Part shown: positions 17,392-26,044 of the stretch, in pieces | Layout of the letters: each line of letters opens with the position of its first letter | How positions within the stretch are numbered: position 1 is the stretch's first letter | Assembly (NCBI RefSeq): GCF_003628535.1 | Contig: NZ_RBCI01000014.1 | Coordinates: 1-64,000, forward strand | DNA from: Flavisolibacter nicotianae | GTDB lineage: Bacteria > Bacteroidota > Bacteroidia > Chitinophagales > Chitinophagaceae | DNA: 64,000 nt | Reading direction: 5' to 3' | Made by a program: the position numbers and the translations under genes | Notes under the pieces: generated by a model | Seen by the model: the letters and a program-made list of their open reading frames with translations, nothing else | Told to the model about the DNA's origin: nothing | Databases searched by the model: none

Positions 17392-20300
17392 CTACCGGTC
17401 GGTTCGCTCCCGAAAAGCGATGCCCTCTCCTGAAGACTCGTCTTCTTCGTAAAATTTTGCCGCGCTTTTTCGCCGGCTGTACAATCGCTTTTTCAGCAGC
17501 TTTTGAACCTGCTCTTCTTCGGATGTCCCCACAGCCAGCTTTGTACCGGTGAGTTGGGTGAACCCATAATCAATGTCCTTCTCTCCTGCTTCCACGACAC
17601 TCGAAAATGTGAACTGCGTGCTGTCGGAAGGCAGGAGTCCAACGGTTGCCAGTTTCCAGGCATTCTCGCTCTTTTTTTCCTTGTATTTGAACACGTACAC
17701 CTCTCCTTCCTGCTCACTGGCACAGATATGTTTTTTGGTGAGGAAGACCAGTGTGTCCGGACGATTGTATGCTTCCAGGTTCAATAAGAGGCTGCGGGAA
17801 AGGTCCAACTGATTTTTATATCTAGCCGGGAACAAAGCGGGCTTGTCCAGCTCCTGCAAGGCTTCCAGCAGCAAATAGCGGTATTGATCGAGGGCAGCAA
17901 ATTCGTTGAGCACAGAACCGGGCACGGGCCTGTTGTTGCGAAGCAACAGCATCGCGATTTCAAACCGCAACTGCACGTCATTGCTTTTGCCCAACTGGCC
18001 AAGCATGGTGGCCACCTGCGGCTCGGCATCCCAAAACGGGAGGAGCAGCGCGGCATAGCGAACCAGTTCGGGGTTGCCGGGATCCAGCTGCGGCCGGGAA
18101 TCGTCGTCGCTGTCGCCCTCTTTTTCATCCTGCCGGGCTTTTTCAATGGCCCTGGTTTTTTCCTGGATGGCCTGCTTTTTCAGTGCCTGTTTTGCTTCGA
18201 GCAAAAACCGCGGCAGGTAGGAAGCGTAAGCCTGCGGTGCCAGGAGGTTACTGTCCACCAGAAGCCCCATGAGGCGCAGCACCGGTTGCTCGTAGTCGTC
18301 GAGATTGAGCAGGGGCAGCAGGTCTTTGATAATACCTGCGGACAGGGAAAGACTATCGGACAAGCGATCAAAGAAAAAATTGTCACCGGGATCGCTGCTG
18401 CTATTCCGGTTGGTGCCGAGAACCGGCGGGTCGCCCTGTACCAGTTGGGCAAAGGTTGCAAAGGAATAGGCCGTTTTCTGCGCCAGCAGGGCGTCCAGCG
18501 CAGCGTATTGCAGTTCCAACGTATCACCAGCGGCGACATAGACCTCTTTCAAAAAATCCGACGCGTCTTTGATGGCAATGCCGGATAGGCCGTTGATAAA
18601 ATCCTTTTTTACATCGAGGTAATTTTTTTCCTTCCATGAAAGGTTGCGGATGCCTTGCCGGAGTGCGGGGAAATCGGTGGAGTCGAAGACCACCGAACTG
18701 ATATTTTTGATGGCTTTTTTGTGCAGCGAACTGTCGGGGCTAAACAACTGCGAAAAGAAGAAACCGCTCTTTTTCTTTTTCAGGTCCGCATCCTGCAGCA
18801 AGTCTTCCGGTTGAAAGGTCCGGAAAAAATCTGCGATAAACGAACTGCGGGCAGACAGGGTGTCCAGTTCCGTTTGCAGGCGGTAACCGCTGCCGCCACG
18901 GGCAAAGATTTTTCCTTTCAGCATGCGGCTGCTGTTGCGACCGCCCAATTCGTATTCGTACACCACCATCCCGCCGGACAGGGTGTCTCTTTTTTGCCAG
19001 CGCATCACCCACTGTTTCCGGAAGGCGGCCGAATCCTGCCGGTCTTTTTTCTCCGGCCGGGACACGTAGGCCGAGGGCTTGTACAGCGAAACGGCAATCT
19101 TCTCCCCCGTGGAGTCGCCTGCCACGAGGAGGCTGTTATAGGTTCCGTTGTCGACGAGGCTGTCGTCATCGTCGCTGCTTCCGAAGTAGGCTTCTTCGGG
19201 ATACATCCGGAGCTTGTTTTTCTTTTCCAGCAAAACGGGAGTCTTCACCGAAAAACGCAAAAGTGTGTCGTGTTCCAGTTTCGATTCGCCGTATACAAAA
19301 GGCCGGATGGCAAAGGAGTTGAAAAACCGTTGCATCAGCCGGTTTTCCTTTTTTGCATTGCTGACCAGCGTGTAGTAGTGCGGCCCCTGGATAAGGAACC
19401 GGGCCACCGTGACGGTGCTGTCTTTGCAACGGTATCTGGCTTCCAGTGCCGGGTAGCCGTTTACGCTGATCCGTTGCCGCGAAAGATTCCTGCCGATGTT
19501 TTCCGAGGCGGCAAAGCTTTCTTCCATCAGGTCCAGGTCGAACGAATCTTCTTCCAAAAAATCGTGGTTGTGAATGTCGGTGCGAATGACCTCGACGGCG
19601 GTTTTGGACTCCGCATCATAGCCCGCACAGAGCCAGTCGCCTCCCTTATAGACCAGTGGTGCCTGTGGCATGTCGACTTCAAATCCACCCGAAGCCGGTT
19701 GCCATTTTTTCCAGGCGGTTTTTGTCTCGTTGAGCTGGATAGAACCGAAAAACCGTTCGGCTTCGGTGCCGCGGCTGACATAGTTGCCGTTGCCGCTCAT
19801 TTTGAACACCAGCAGTTCAAAGGGCGTGATAAAAATGTTGTAGCGCTGAACATCGCCGCGACGGGTGCGGTTCAGAATGTCGAACCCGCGATAGCCGTTT
19901 TTCACCACCGGCCGTTTCGATAAAATTTTGCCGGGAATATTTTCGTAAAGCACACTGTCCAATTTGCGCAGCACGTCTGCTTCCGACTGGCCCATGATGG
20001 CGGCGTTGGTCATCACCCGCGTCACGAGATAGTAACTGCCGTTGACCATGTCGGCGTGCTGTTTCATATCGAAGCCGCTGCTGCCGCGGCCAAAACTGAA
20101 AAGCTTACCCGGCACCGCCACCGAATAAAAACCATCTTCTGCCGTTTGCCGGGAAAACTGCACCGGCACTTTCAGGCTTTCGAGGCTTTCCTTGTGACGG
20201 CTGTCCTGCTCCTGCATCCGGATGGGCCGCAGGAGGTAGCCTTTCTTTCGCAGCAGTTCGATCACGCCGCGGCTACCCGGCAGGTGGGCCGCTCCCACAC

Positions 20301-21117
20301 CAACAAACAGCGGTGTTCCCGACCGGAGGATGGAGTCGATGGAGGCCGCCTGGATCTCGTTGCGGCGATACAGGAACTTCTCGTCGAAAGCGGCCGACTG
20401 GCTATTGACCTTGTTGATGGTATCGAGCAGGTCGAGGTTACCGGTGCGGTAAGCTTCTTCCATGCGTGCATAGGAAAAGTTGTCGTCGTAATCGTAGCTG
20501 CGGCTCTTTTTTTTCTCTTTGGCCGCGTCGGCATAGGCTTCTTTGACGAGCTGCATGCTTCCATCGAAATCCTCCACACCACAGACCTTTTTACCCAGTT
20601 TGCGGCCGGTCTGAAAAATGTGCAGGTCGAGATAGGTATCTTCTTCAAAATCGCCGGACGATTCGGAGTTGCTCCGGTAAAGAAAACTGTTCAACAGGGA
20701 AGGGCTGCTGTACAGCGCCGCTTCCACCGCTTTTTCAAATGATGCCAGTTTGAGGGAATTGATCGTGAGATAATCGCGGGGCGTGGTTTCGCCGCCTGCT
20801 GCACTGCGGTAGCGGCCCATCATCGCGTTCAGTCCTTCGCCTTCGAGGTCGTAACGGGAAAAATTTTCCTGCCAGGTTCCGGGATTGGTTTCAAGAGCTA
20901 CCACATCTGCATGTCGGATGGCGTAATAAAACGAATCGGAAAGGTGGAAGACCATCTTGCTGCTCACGTGCATGGTACCAAAGAGGTAGGACGGTTTTTG
21001 TCCCTTGCCGGAGATCTCCCACAGAAGGCTGGGGTATTTCTCCGCTTTGATTTTTGTTTGGGAAAAAGACGGCGTCAATCCTAGGAAAACGGCACAGGCA
21101 CAAAGCAGGCATTTCAT
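17392..21117 (-). CDS. Giant TraB/GumN-family exported protein (1241 aa)
   Basis: A signal peptide (MKCLLCACAVFLGLTPSFSQ) is followed by a TraB/GumN domain over residues about 28 to 300. It shows the opening LLWEISGKG, the FGTMHVSS motif and the closing VGVGAAHLPGSRGVIELL. These His-containing motifs are conserved in the family, thought to resemble metalloproteases such as Tiki. Typical members have about 300 residues; this one has some 940 more. That extension holds about three repeats of 150 to 170 residues, ending in RFFGSIQL, RFFNSFAI and DFFRTFQP, and then a helical, charged region with HEAT-like look. It is probably periplasmic or outer-membrane-associated. It converges on the ABC ATPase gene with only six bases between. 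Confidence 0.85.
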   Translation of the reverse strand: MKCLLCACAVFLGLTPSFSQTKIKAEKYPSLLWEISGKGQKPSYLFGTMHVSSKMVFHLSDSFYYAIRHADVVALETNPGTWQENFSRYDLEGEGLNAMMGRYRSAAGGETTPRDYLTINSLKLASFEKAVEAALYSSPSLLNSFLYRSNSESSGDFEEDTYLDLHIFQTGRKLGKKVCGVEDFDGSMQLVKEAYADAAKEKKKSRSYDYDDNFSYARMEEAYRTGNLDLLDTINKVNSQSAAFDEKFLYRRNEIQAASIDSILRSGTPLFVGVGAAHLPGSRGVIELLRKKGYLLRPIRMQEQDSRHKESLESLKVPVQFSRQTAEDGFYSVAVPGKLFSFGRGSSGFDMKQHADMVNGSYYLVTRVMTNAAIMGQSEADVLRKLDSVLYENIPGKILSKRPVVKNGYRGFDILNRTRRGDVQRYNIFITPFELLVFKMSGNGNYVSRGTEAERFFGSIQLNETKTAWKKWQPASGGFEVDMPQAPLVYKGGDWLCAGYDAESKTAVEVIRTDIHNHDFLEEDSFDLDLMEESFAASENIGRNLSRQRISVNGYPALEARYRCKDSTVTVARFLIQGPHYYTLVSNAKKENRLMQRFFNSFAIRPFVYGESKLEHDTLLRFSVKTPVLLEKKNKLRMYPEEAYFGSSDDDDSLVDNGTYNSLLVAGDSTGEKIAVSLYKPSAYVSRPEKKDRQDSAAFRKQWVMRWQKRDTLSGGMVVYEYELGGRNSSRMLKGKIFARGGSGYRLQTELDTLSARSSFIADFFRTFQPEDLLQDADLKKKKSGFFFSQLFSPDSSLHKKAIKNISSVVFDSTDFPALRQGIRNLSWKEKNYLDVKKDFINGLSGIAIKDASDFLKEVYVAAGDTLELQYAALDALLAQKTAYSFATFAQLVQGDPPVLGTNRNSSSDPGDNFFFDRLSDSLSLSAGIIKDLLPLLNLDDYEQPVLRLMGLLVDSNLLAPQAYASYLPRFLLEAKQALKKQAIQEKTRAIEKARQDEKEGDSDDDSRPQLDPGNPELVRYAALLLPFWDAEPQVATMLGQLGKSNDVQLRFEIAMLLLRNNRPVPGSVLNEFAALDQYRYLLLEALQELDKPALFPARYKNQLDLSRSLLLNLEAYNRPDTLVFLTKKHICASEQEGEVYVFKYKEKKSENAWKLATVGLLPSDSTQFTFSSVVEAGEKDIDYGFTQLTGTKLAVGTSEEEQVQKLLKKRLYSRRKSAAKFYEEDESSGEGIAFRERTDR

Positions 21118-21224
21118 GAAACGAAGCGATTGAATGGATAGAATGAGGACCCTGAAGGTAAGACAAAGGAAGGGGGTAAAATGTGGCCTGCGGAAAAAAA
21201 TATCGACCGCACGTTGAAATCCCC

Positions 21225-21232
21225 TACTTTTG
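21225..21232 (+). promoter_or_regulatory. TAnnTTTG -7 element for queA
   Basis: TACTTTTG matches the Bacteroidota -7 consensus fully. It lies about 115 bases before the queA ATG. No clear -33 TTTG stands at the normal distance. Confidence 0.4.
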
Positions 21233-21348
21233 CGGCCTTTATATGCTAAATGACCAACCTCGGTGCCGTAAGACCGGGATTGGAAGAAACCCCTCTCCTT
21301 CGCACGCTGGTTTGTGTCAGTTGGCCTAAAATTTTTGAACTTAAGCCC

Positions 21349-22398
21349 ATGAAGCTTTCACAATTCAAGTTTGACTTACCGCTCAATCTCATTGCCCAAC
21401 ATCCTGCTAAAAAACGTGAAGATGCCCGCATGATGGTCGTGAACCGCAAGACCGGAGAAATGGAGAACCGCCATTTCCGCGACATCCTCGACTACTTCGA
21501 CGACAAGGATGTTTTCGTGGTGAACAACACCCGGGTATTCTCGGCCCGCATGTATGGCCGCAAAGAAAAAACCGGCGCCAAGATCGAAGTGTTCCTGCTC
21601 CGCGAACTGAACAAAGAACACCGCCTCTGGGATGTGATTGTTGATCCCGCAAGAAAGATCCGCGTGGGCAACAAGCTTTATTTCGGCGACACCGAAGAAC
21701 TGGTGGCCGAAGTGATCGACAACACCACCAGCCGTGGCCGCACCATCAAATTCCTGTTTGAAGGCACCGACGACGAGTTTCGCCAAGTGCTGGACAAATA
21801 CGGAGAAACGCCGCTTCCCAAATACATTAAGCGCAAGCCCGACGAAGAGGACCGCGAACGCTACCAGACGGTCTATGCCAAGCACGAAGGTGCCGTGGCT
21901 GCACCGACGGCCGGTTTGCACTTCAGCCGCGAACTGATCAAGCGTTGCGAGATCAAAGGGATTCGATTTGCGGAAGTCACCCTGCATACCGGGCTTGGTA
22001 CGTTCCGCCCCATCGAAGTGGAAGACCTGAGCAAGCATAAAATGGACGCGGAATATTACCGCATCGAAGAAGCTGCATCCAAAGTGGTCAACAAGGCCAA
22101 GGAAGGCAGCCGCCGCATCTGCTCGATCGGCACCACGACCATGCGTGCCCTGGAAAGCTCGGTAACGGCACAGGGATATCTGAAACCGACGGAAGGCTGG
22201 ACGAATATCTTTATCCACCCGCCCTACGATTTCAACATTGCCGATTCGCTGGTTACGAATTTCCATCTTCCCAAAACCAGTTTGCTCATTATGACCTGCG
22301 CCTTTGCCGGCTACGAGCTGACGATGGAAGCGTACAAAAAAGCCATCAAGGATAAATACCGTTTCTTCAGCTACGGTGATGCGCTGCTGGTGATTTAA
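21349..22398 (+). CDS. queA: S-adenosylmethionine:tRNA ribosyltransferase-isomerase
   Basis: QueA transfers and isomerises the ribose part of AdoMet to preQ1 in tRNA, forming epoxyqueuosine at wobble position 34. The 349-residue length is normal. Family motifs are visible: [19 protein letters not shown] at the start, [42 protein letters not shown], and [13 protein letters not shown] near the end. An in-frame start 33 codons upstream exists, but it adds residues foreign to the family. Other queuosine genes are not in the window. A GGATATT reiteration and a bidirectional terminator follow the stop. Confidence 0.95.
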   Translation: MKLSQFKFDLPLNLIAQHPAKKREDARMMVVNRKTGEMENRHFRDILDYFDDKDVFVVNNTRVFSARMYGRKEKTGAKIEVFLLRELNKEHRLWDVIVDPARKIRVGNKLYFGDTEELVAEVIDNTTSRGRTIKFLFEGTDDEFRQVLDKYGETPLPKYIKRKPDEEDRERYQTVYAKHEGAVAAPTAGLHFSRELIKRCEIKGIRFAEVTLHTGLGTFRPIEVEDLSKHKMDAEYYRIEEAASKVVNKAKEGSRRICSIGTTTMRALESSVTAQGYLKPTEGWTNIFIHPPYDFNIADSLVTNFHLPKTSLLIMTCAFAGYELTMEAYKKAIKDKYRFFSYGDALLVI

Positions 22399-22401
22399 GT
22401 G

Positions 22402-22443
22402 CGGATATTGGGATATTGAGATATTGAGATATCGAGATATTTT
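22402..22443 (+). repeat. GGATATT reiteration downstream of queA
   Basis: GCGGATATTGGGATATTGAG is followed by further GATATT copies ending at a poly-T. It starts three bases after the queA stop codon. Confidence 0.7.
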
Positions 22444-22452
22444 TCCCGGAAA

Positions 22453-22490
22453 TAAAAAAAACGTCCTGTCAAAAGCAGGACGTTTTTTTA
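22453..22490. terminator. Bidirectional rho-independent terminator
   Basis: ACGTCCTG and CAGGACGT form a stem with the loop TCAAAAG, flanked by an A-run on the left and a T-run on the right. It can end both queA and the convergent membrane-protein gene, whose stop codon lies in the T-run. Confidence 0.85.
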
Positions 22491-23306
22491 TGCCCCGATG
22501 ATAAAGAGGCAGATGGCACTCGTGCCCAGGCCATACAACAGTGTGAACAGCAGGATGGAAAAAATATAGAAGAACAGCTTGCGGACAACCGACAACCGGT
22601 TGAGACGGGCAAAATTGACCGACCACCAGGTTACCAGGCAAAAGCTGGTCAAAAAACAAAAGGTCATGATGCCGCTTTCCGTTGACGTGCCCTGGATCTG
22701 GTCGTATTGCATCCCGCAGCGGAAGACAAAGGCCAGCAGGGCGGCGATGCTAAAAAAGGCGTTGTTCAGGTAACAAAACAGCACATCGGATTCCCGCCTG
22801 GTTACCGGTACGCTAAACAGGAACCGGAGCAACCTGCCTGCCAGCACGGACAGAAGAATCTGTGCAAAATAAGCGAGGGCAAAAATGACGAAGATGATCA
22901 GCTCGAAAAACAGCTGGAAGATATCGTTGCCATATTTCTCCTGCAGGTCGTTGTTCACCGGGATCCAGCTTTGCTTGATCATAAAGATCAGCGCGGCCGT
23001 AAAGATCAGGGCCAGTTCGAAGGATTGCATCGCGTTTTCCTTGAAATCGTTTTTTTCGAACGGTGCTACCTTGAGCGAGGGCCGTTTAAAGAACCGGAAC
23101 GACTCGCCGTAGTGACGAAAGTAGCGGCGAAAAAAGCCGAAGATCCCCCCAATAAAATCCTTTGGACCTTCGATAAAAATGGACCGAAAAACAGTCCCCA
23201 GTACGGAAGGCTGTTTTTCGGTCAGTTCTGTTTCAGCAACAAATTCGGCGTTTGTAACGATGTCGTTTCCAGGTACGGCTGGTGCAGTCAGATTTTCCAT
23301 TTGCAT
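22488..23306 (-). CDS. Integral membrane protein of unknown function (272 aa)
   Basis: I do not recognise a named family. The first 110 residues are soluble and probably cytoplasmic (GPKDFIGGIFGFFRRYFRHY). About five hydrophobic segments follow, including LALIFTAALIFMI, LIIFVIFALAYFAQILLSV, FFSIAALLAFVF, FCFLTSFCLVTWW and LFFYIFSILLFTLLYGLG. The layout resembles the Yip1-like or DUF3667-type membrane proteins of Bacteroidota, but I see no decisive motif. It follows lysC on the minus strand with a 19-base gap, so it may share the lysC transcript. An alternative ATG two codons later is equally possible. Confidence 0.75.
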   Translation of the reverse strand: MQMENLTAPAVPGNDIVTNAEFVAETELTEKQPSVLGTVFRSIFIEGPKDFIGGIFGFFRRYFRHYGESFRFFKRPSLKVAPFEKNDFKENAMQSFELALIFTAALIFMIKQSWIPVNNDLQEKYGNDIFQLFFELIIFVIFALAYFAQILLSVLAGRLLRFLFSVPVTRRESDVLFCYLNNAFFSIAALLAFVFRCGMQYDQIQGTSTESGIMTFCFLTSFCLVTWWSVNFARLNRLSVVRKLFFYIFSILLFTLLYGLGTSAICLFIIGA

Positions 23307-23325
23307 GGGCAGATTGGTTGTGCGG

Positions 23326-24648
23326 CTAATTTAAGCCAAACAAGCCGGAATTCAGCCCTTTCAGCACGTCGGTTTTTTGTGCCGAGTCGACCAGCAGGGA
23401 AATGTTGTGGGCACTGCCGCCATAGGACACCATGCGCACATCCACGTTCTGCAGGCTTTCAAACACTTTTTTCAGCGTGTCGGGATGCGCGGCGATCTCG
23501 TTGCCCACAATGCAAATGATGGTTTGTCCTTTGTCGACACCGACCGTGCTAAAGCTTTCCAATTCCCGCACGATTTCCGTAAGCGAAGCGTCGTTGTCGA
23601 TCGTTACCGACACGGCCACTTCGGAGGTGGTGATCATGTCGATGGGCGTGCGGTATTTTTCGAAAATCTCGAACACGCGGCGCAGGAAACCGTAGGCCAG
23701 CAGCATGCGGCTGCTCCTGATGTTGACGGCGGTGATGCTGTCTTTGGCTGCCACCGCTTTCACACCCACGGACGCCGCTTTTTCCACGATGATCGTCCCT
23801 TTTGCTTCGGGCTCCATGGTGTTGAGAAGCTTGACGGGAATGTTGTATTGCTGGGCGGGCCAGATGGATGCGGGGTGCAGGATCTTCGCGCCGAAGTAGG
23901 CCAGTTCCGCTGCTTCGTCAAAGCTCAATTGCTCGATGGGAATGGTTTTGTTGACCACGCGGGGGTCGTTGTTGTGCATGCCGCTGATATCGGTCCAGAT
24001 CTCGCAAACAGATGCTTTGATAGCGGCCGCGATCAGCGAGGCGCTGTAGTCGCTGCCACCGCGTTTGAGGTTGTCCACCTCTCCTTTTGCATTGCGGCAG
24101 ATATAGCCCTGCGTGATGAAAAGTTTTTTACCGGGGTGTTGCGCCAGCGCGGTTTTGATCTTTTCGCGGATCGCTTCCACCTGGGGTTCGTCGTTCGCAT
24201 CGATGCTCATAAAGTCGAGCGCCGGCAGCAAGGCATGGTCGATGCCTTTTTCGCCGAGGTAAATGCTGAACAGTTTCGTGGACAGCAGTTCGCCCTGTGC
24301 AAGGATGTCCTTGTTGAGGGCTTCGTTATAGGAAATGCGGAGAATGATGTTGAGAAATTCAAAATGTTCTTTCAATACGTCTTCCGCCTTTTGCAGCGCT
24401 TCCGGTGTGGCCACCAGTTCTTTGATAAAAGACCTGTATTGCGCTTCCAGTGCGTCGATCTTTGTTTTGGCTTCGGCTTTGTTGTTGGCAGAAAGAAAAT
24501 TACCGATTTCCACAAGGCTGTTGGTGGTACCGGAAACGGCACTCAGCACGACGATCTTGTCTTCGTTGTCTTTTGTAATCAGGTTGGCAACTTCGTGCAT
24601 CCGGTGCGGCTTTCCCACAGAGGTGCCGCCAAATTTCATGACTTTCAT
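23326..24648 (-). CDS. lysC: Aspartate kinase
   Basis: The enzyme phosphorylates L-aspartate, the first step towards lysine, methionine, threonine and diaminopimelate. The 440-residue protein is monofunctional. The catalytic domain starts with MKVMKFGGTSVGKP, contains NLKRGGSDYSASLIAAA and the IWTDISGM segment, and ends near residue 290. Two ACT-type regulatory domains follow (ITAVNIRSSRM and TIICIVGNEIA), suggesting feedback control by an amino acid end product. It is not fused to homoserine dehydrogenase. dapD, a later step of the lysine branch, lies 30 kb away in the same window. Confidence 0.95.
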   Translation of the reverse strand: MKVMKFGGTSVGKPHRMHEVANLITKDNEDKIVVLSAVSGTTNSLVEIGNFLSANNKAEAKTKIDALEAQYRSFIKELVATPEALQKAEDVLKEHFEFLNIILRISYNEALNKDILAQGELLSTKLFSIYLGEKGIDHALLPALDFMSIDANDEPQVEAIREKIKTALAQHPGKKLFITQGYICRNAKGEVDNLKRGGSDYSASLIAAAIKASVCEIWTDISGMHNNDPRVVNKTIPIEQLSFDEAAELAYFGAKILHPASIWPAQQYNIPVKLLNTMEPEAKGTIIVEKAASVGVKAVAAKDSITAVNIRSSRMLLAYGFLRRVFEIFEKYRTPIDMITTSEVAVSVTIDNDASLTEIVRELESFSTVGVDKGQTIICIVGNEIAAHPDTLKKVFESLQNVDVRMVSYGGSAHNISLLVDSAQKTDVLKGLNSGLFGLN

Positions 24649-24709
24649 TTTCGGAGAGCTGGTTTTTTAATGAGGCGTAAAGATAACCGCGGGATTTTTT
24701 AATCGATCG

Positions 24710-25789
24710 TCATACCAGGGGCAGGTCAAACTTTTCTCCCAGCGTTTTTAAATCGTCGACCACGGCCTGCAGGACCGGGATGCCAGCGTGTTTCCGCTCC
24801 GCTTCCATTTCCCGTTCCGGGTCGCCGGGGATGAGCACTTTTTCAAAGCCACCGGCTGTTTTGGCCGAACGGAAACGACGGATCCAGTTGTCCATGTGCT
24901 CCCTGAACTCCGATGCAGGACGGAAGGCATCCACCCGCATGGCGCCAAAAAAATGGCCGATGCCTTTGCCGGGCATGCCGGTCGGCATGGGCACATAGGC
25001 CGGGAAGGGCGGCACCCAGGGACCGTAATTGGCGCCGCTCAAAACGGCCGAAAAAATATCCACCACGGCACCCAATGCATAGCCTTTGTGGCTGCCGTGT
25101 TCACGGTCGCCGCCAAGCGGAAGCAGGGCACCGCCGTTTTTCAGTTCATGGGGATTCGTTGAGGGATGGCCGTCCTTGTCCTGTATCCAGCCCAAGGGCG
25201 CTTCTGCATTTTTACGCTGCAGGATCTCCAGCTTGCCGTTGGCTGCCGTGGTGGTGGCCAGGTCGGCAACAAAGGGCGGCTCTTCGCCTGCCGGGATCGA
25301 AACACAAATCGGGTTGGTGCCCAGCAGCCTCTCCACCGAAAATGTGGGTGAAACCAGGGGGCTTGCATTGGTCATGCAAATGCCGATCATGTCGTGCTCG
25401 AGGGCCATCATGGCGTGGTAGCCGGCGATTCCAAAATGATTGCTGTTTTGAACACTCACCCATCCCGTACCTACATTATTGGCCTTGTCGATGGCGATCT
25501 GCATGGCTTTGGGTGCCACTACCAGACCAAGACCGCTGTCGCCGTCGACCGTTGCGGTAGACGGTGTTTCGTGAAGAATTTTTATTACAGGTGTTGCATT
25601 GACACGCTTTGCTTCCCACAAACGCACATAGCCGCTCAGGCGGGCAATGCCGTGGGAGTCCACACCACGTATATCGGCTGAAAGTAAAACGTTGGTGGCC
25701 AGGGTGGCATCCTCTTCGGGACAGCCGATTTTCAGGAAGACGGATTTTGTAAAATCGAAAAGCTGTTGAAAAGAAAATACTGTAGACAT
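24710..25789 (-). CDS. Ldh-family (malate/L-lactate/ureidoglycolate-type) dehydrogenase
   Basis: The protein has about 359 residues and matches the NAD(P)-dependent Ldh_2 family, unrelated to classical malate dehydrogenase. Typical motifs include LSADIRGVDSHGIARL near the start, VQNSNHFGIAGYHAM, MTNASPLVSPTFS and HKGYALGAVVDIFSAVLSG. The His in SNHFG and the His in DSHGI are conserved in the family. The substrate cannot be told from sequence; malate, lactate, ureidoglycolate or a sugar acid are all possible. A TTG two codons upstream is possible, but the ATG was preferred. It precedes lysC on the same strand with a 60-base gap. Confidence 0.88.
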   Translation of the reverse strand: MSTVFSFQQLFDFTKSVFLKIGCPEEDATLATNVLLSADIRGVDSHGIARLSGYVRLWEAKRVNATPVIKILHETPSTATVDGDSGLGLVVAPKAMQIAIDKANNVGTGWVSVQNSNHFGIAGYHAMMALEHDMIGICMTNASPLVSPTFSVERLLGTNPICVSIPAGEEPPFVADLATTTAANGKLEILQRKNAEAPLGWIQDKDGHPSTNPHELKNGGALLPLGGDREHGSHKGYALGAVVDIFSAVLSGANYGPWVPPFPAYVPMPTGMPGKGIGHFFGAMRVDAFRPASEFREHMDNWIRRFRSAKTAGGFEKVLIPGDPEREMEAERKHAGIPVLQAVVDDLKTLGEKFDLPLV

Positions 25790-26044
25790 GCGCAAAGAAA
25801 CGAAAAAGTGTGTTTTAGGTTTGGCAGTTGGGGTTTAAGGCCATCATTCCAGGTCGCCCCTTCGCCTGGCTGTCTATTCCTAATTGCATTTGTTTTCGCT
25901 ACCAACGACCCGTTTAAAACCGCCAGGTACTTCTGTAAACATCCAACTACCCATCGGCTGTAAGAATGTCCCTGCAAAAGAAATAGTTTCGAAAACCGGA
26001 GAAATGCTAACAGATGTTGTAACTTAATATTGAAACTTTTCATT

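Noticed and set aside
21376-22659. 427-codon minus-strand frame across queA
   Set aside because: queA is certain on the plus strand. The antisense translation has no family resemblance and runs through the terminator.
23377-24702. 441-codon plus-strand frame across lysC
   Set aside because: It is antisense to a clear aspartate kinase and has an unlikely His/Phe-rich composition.
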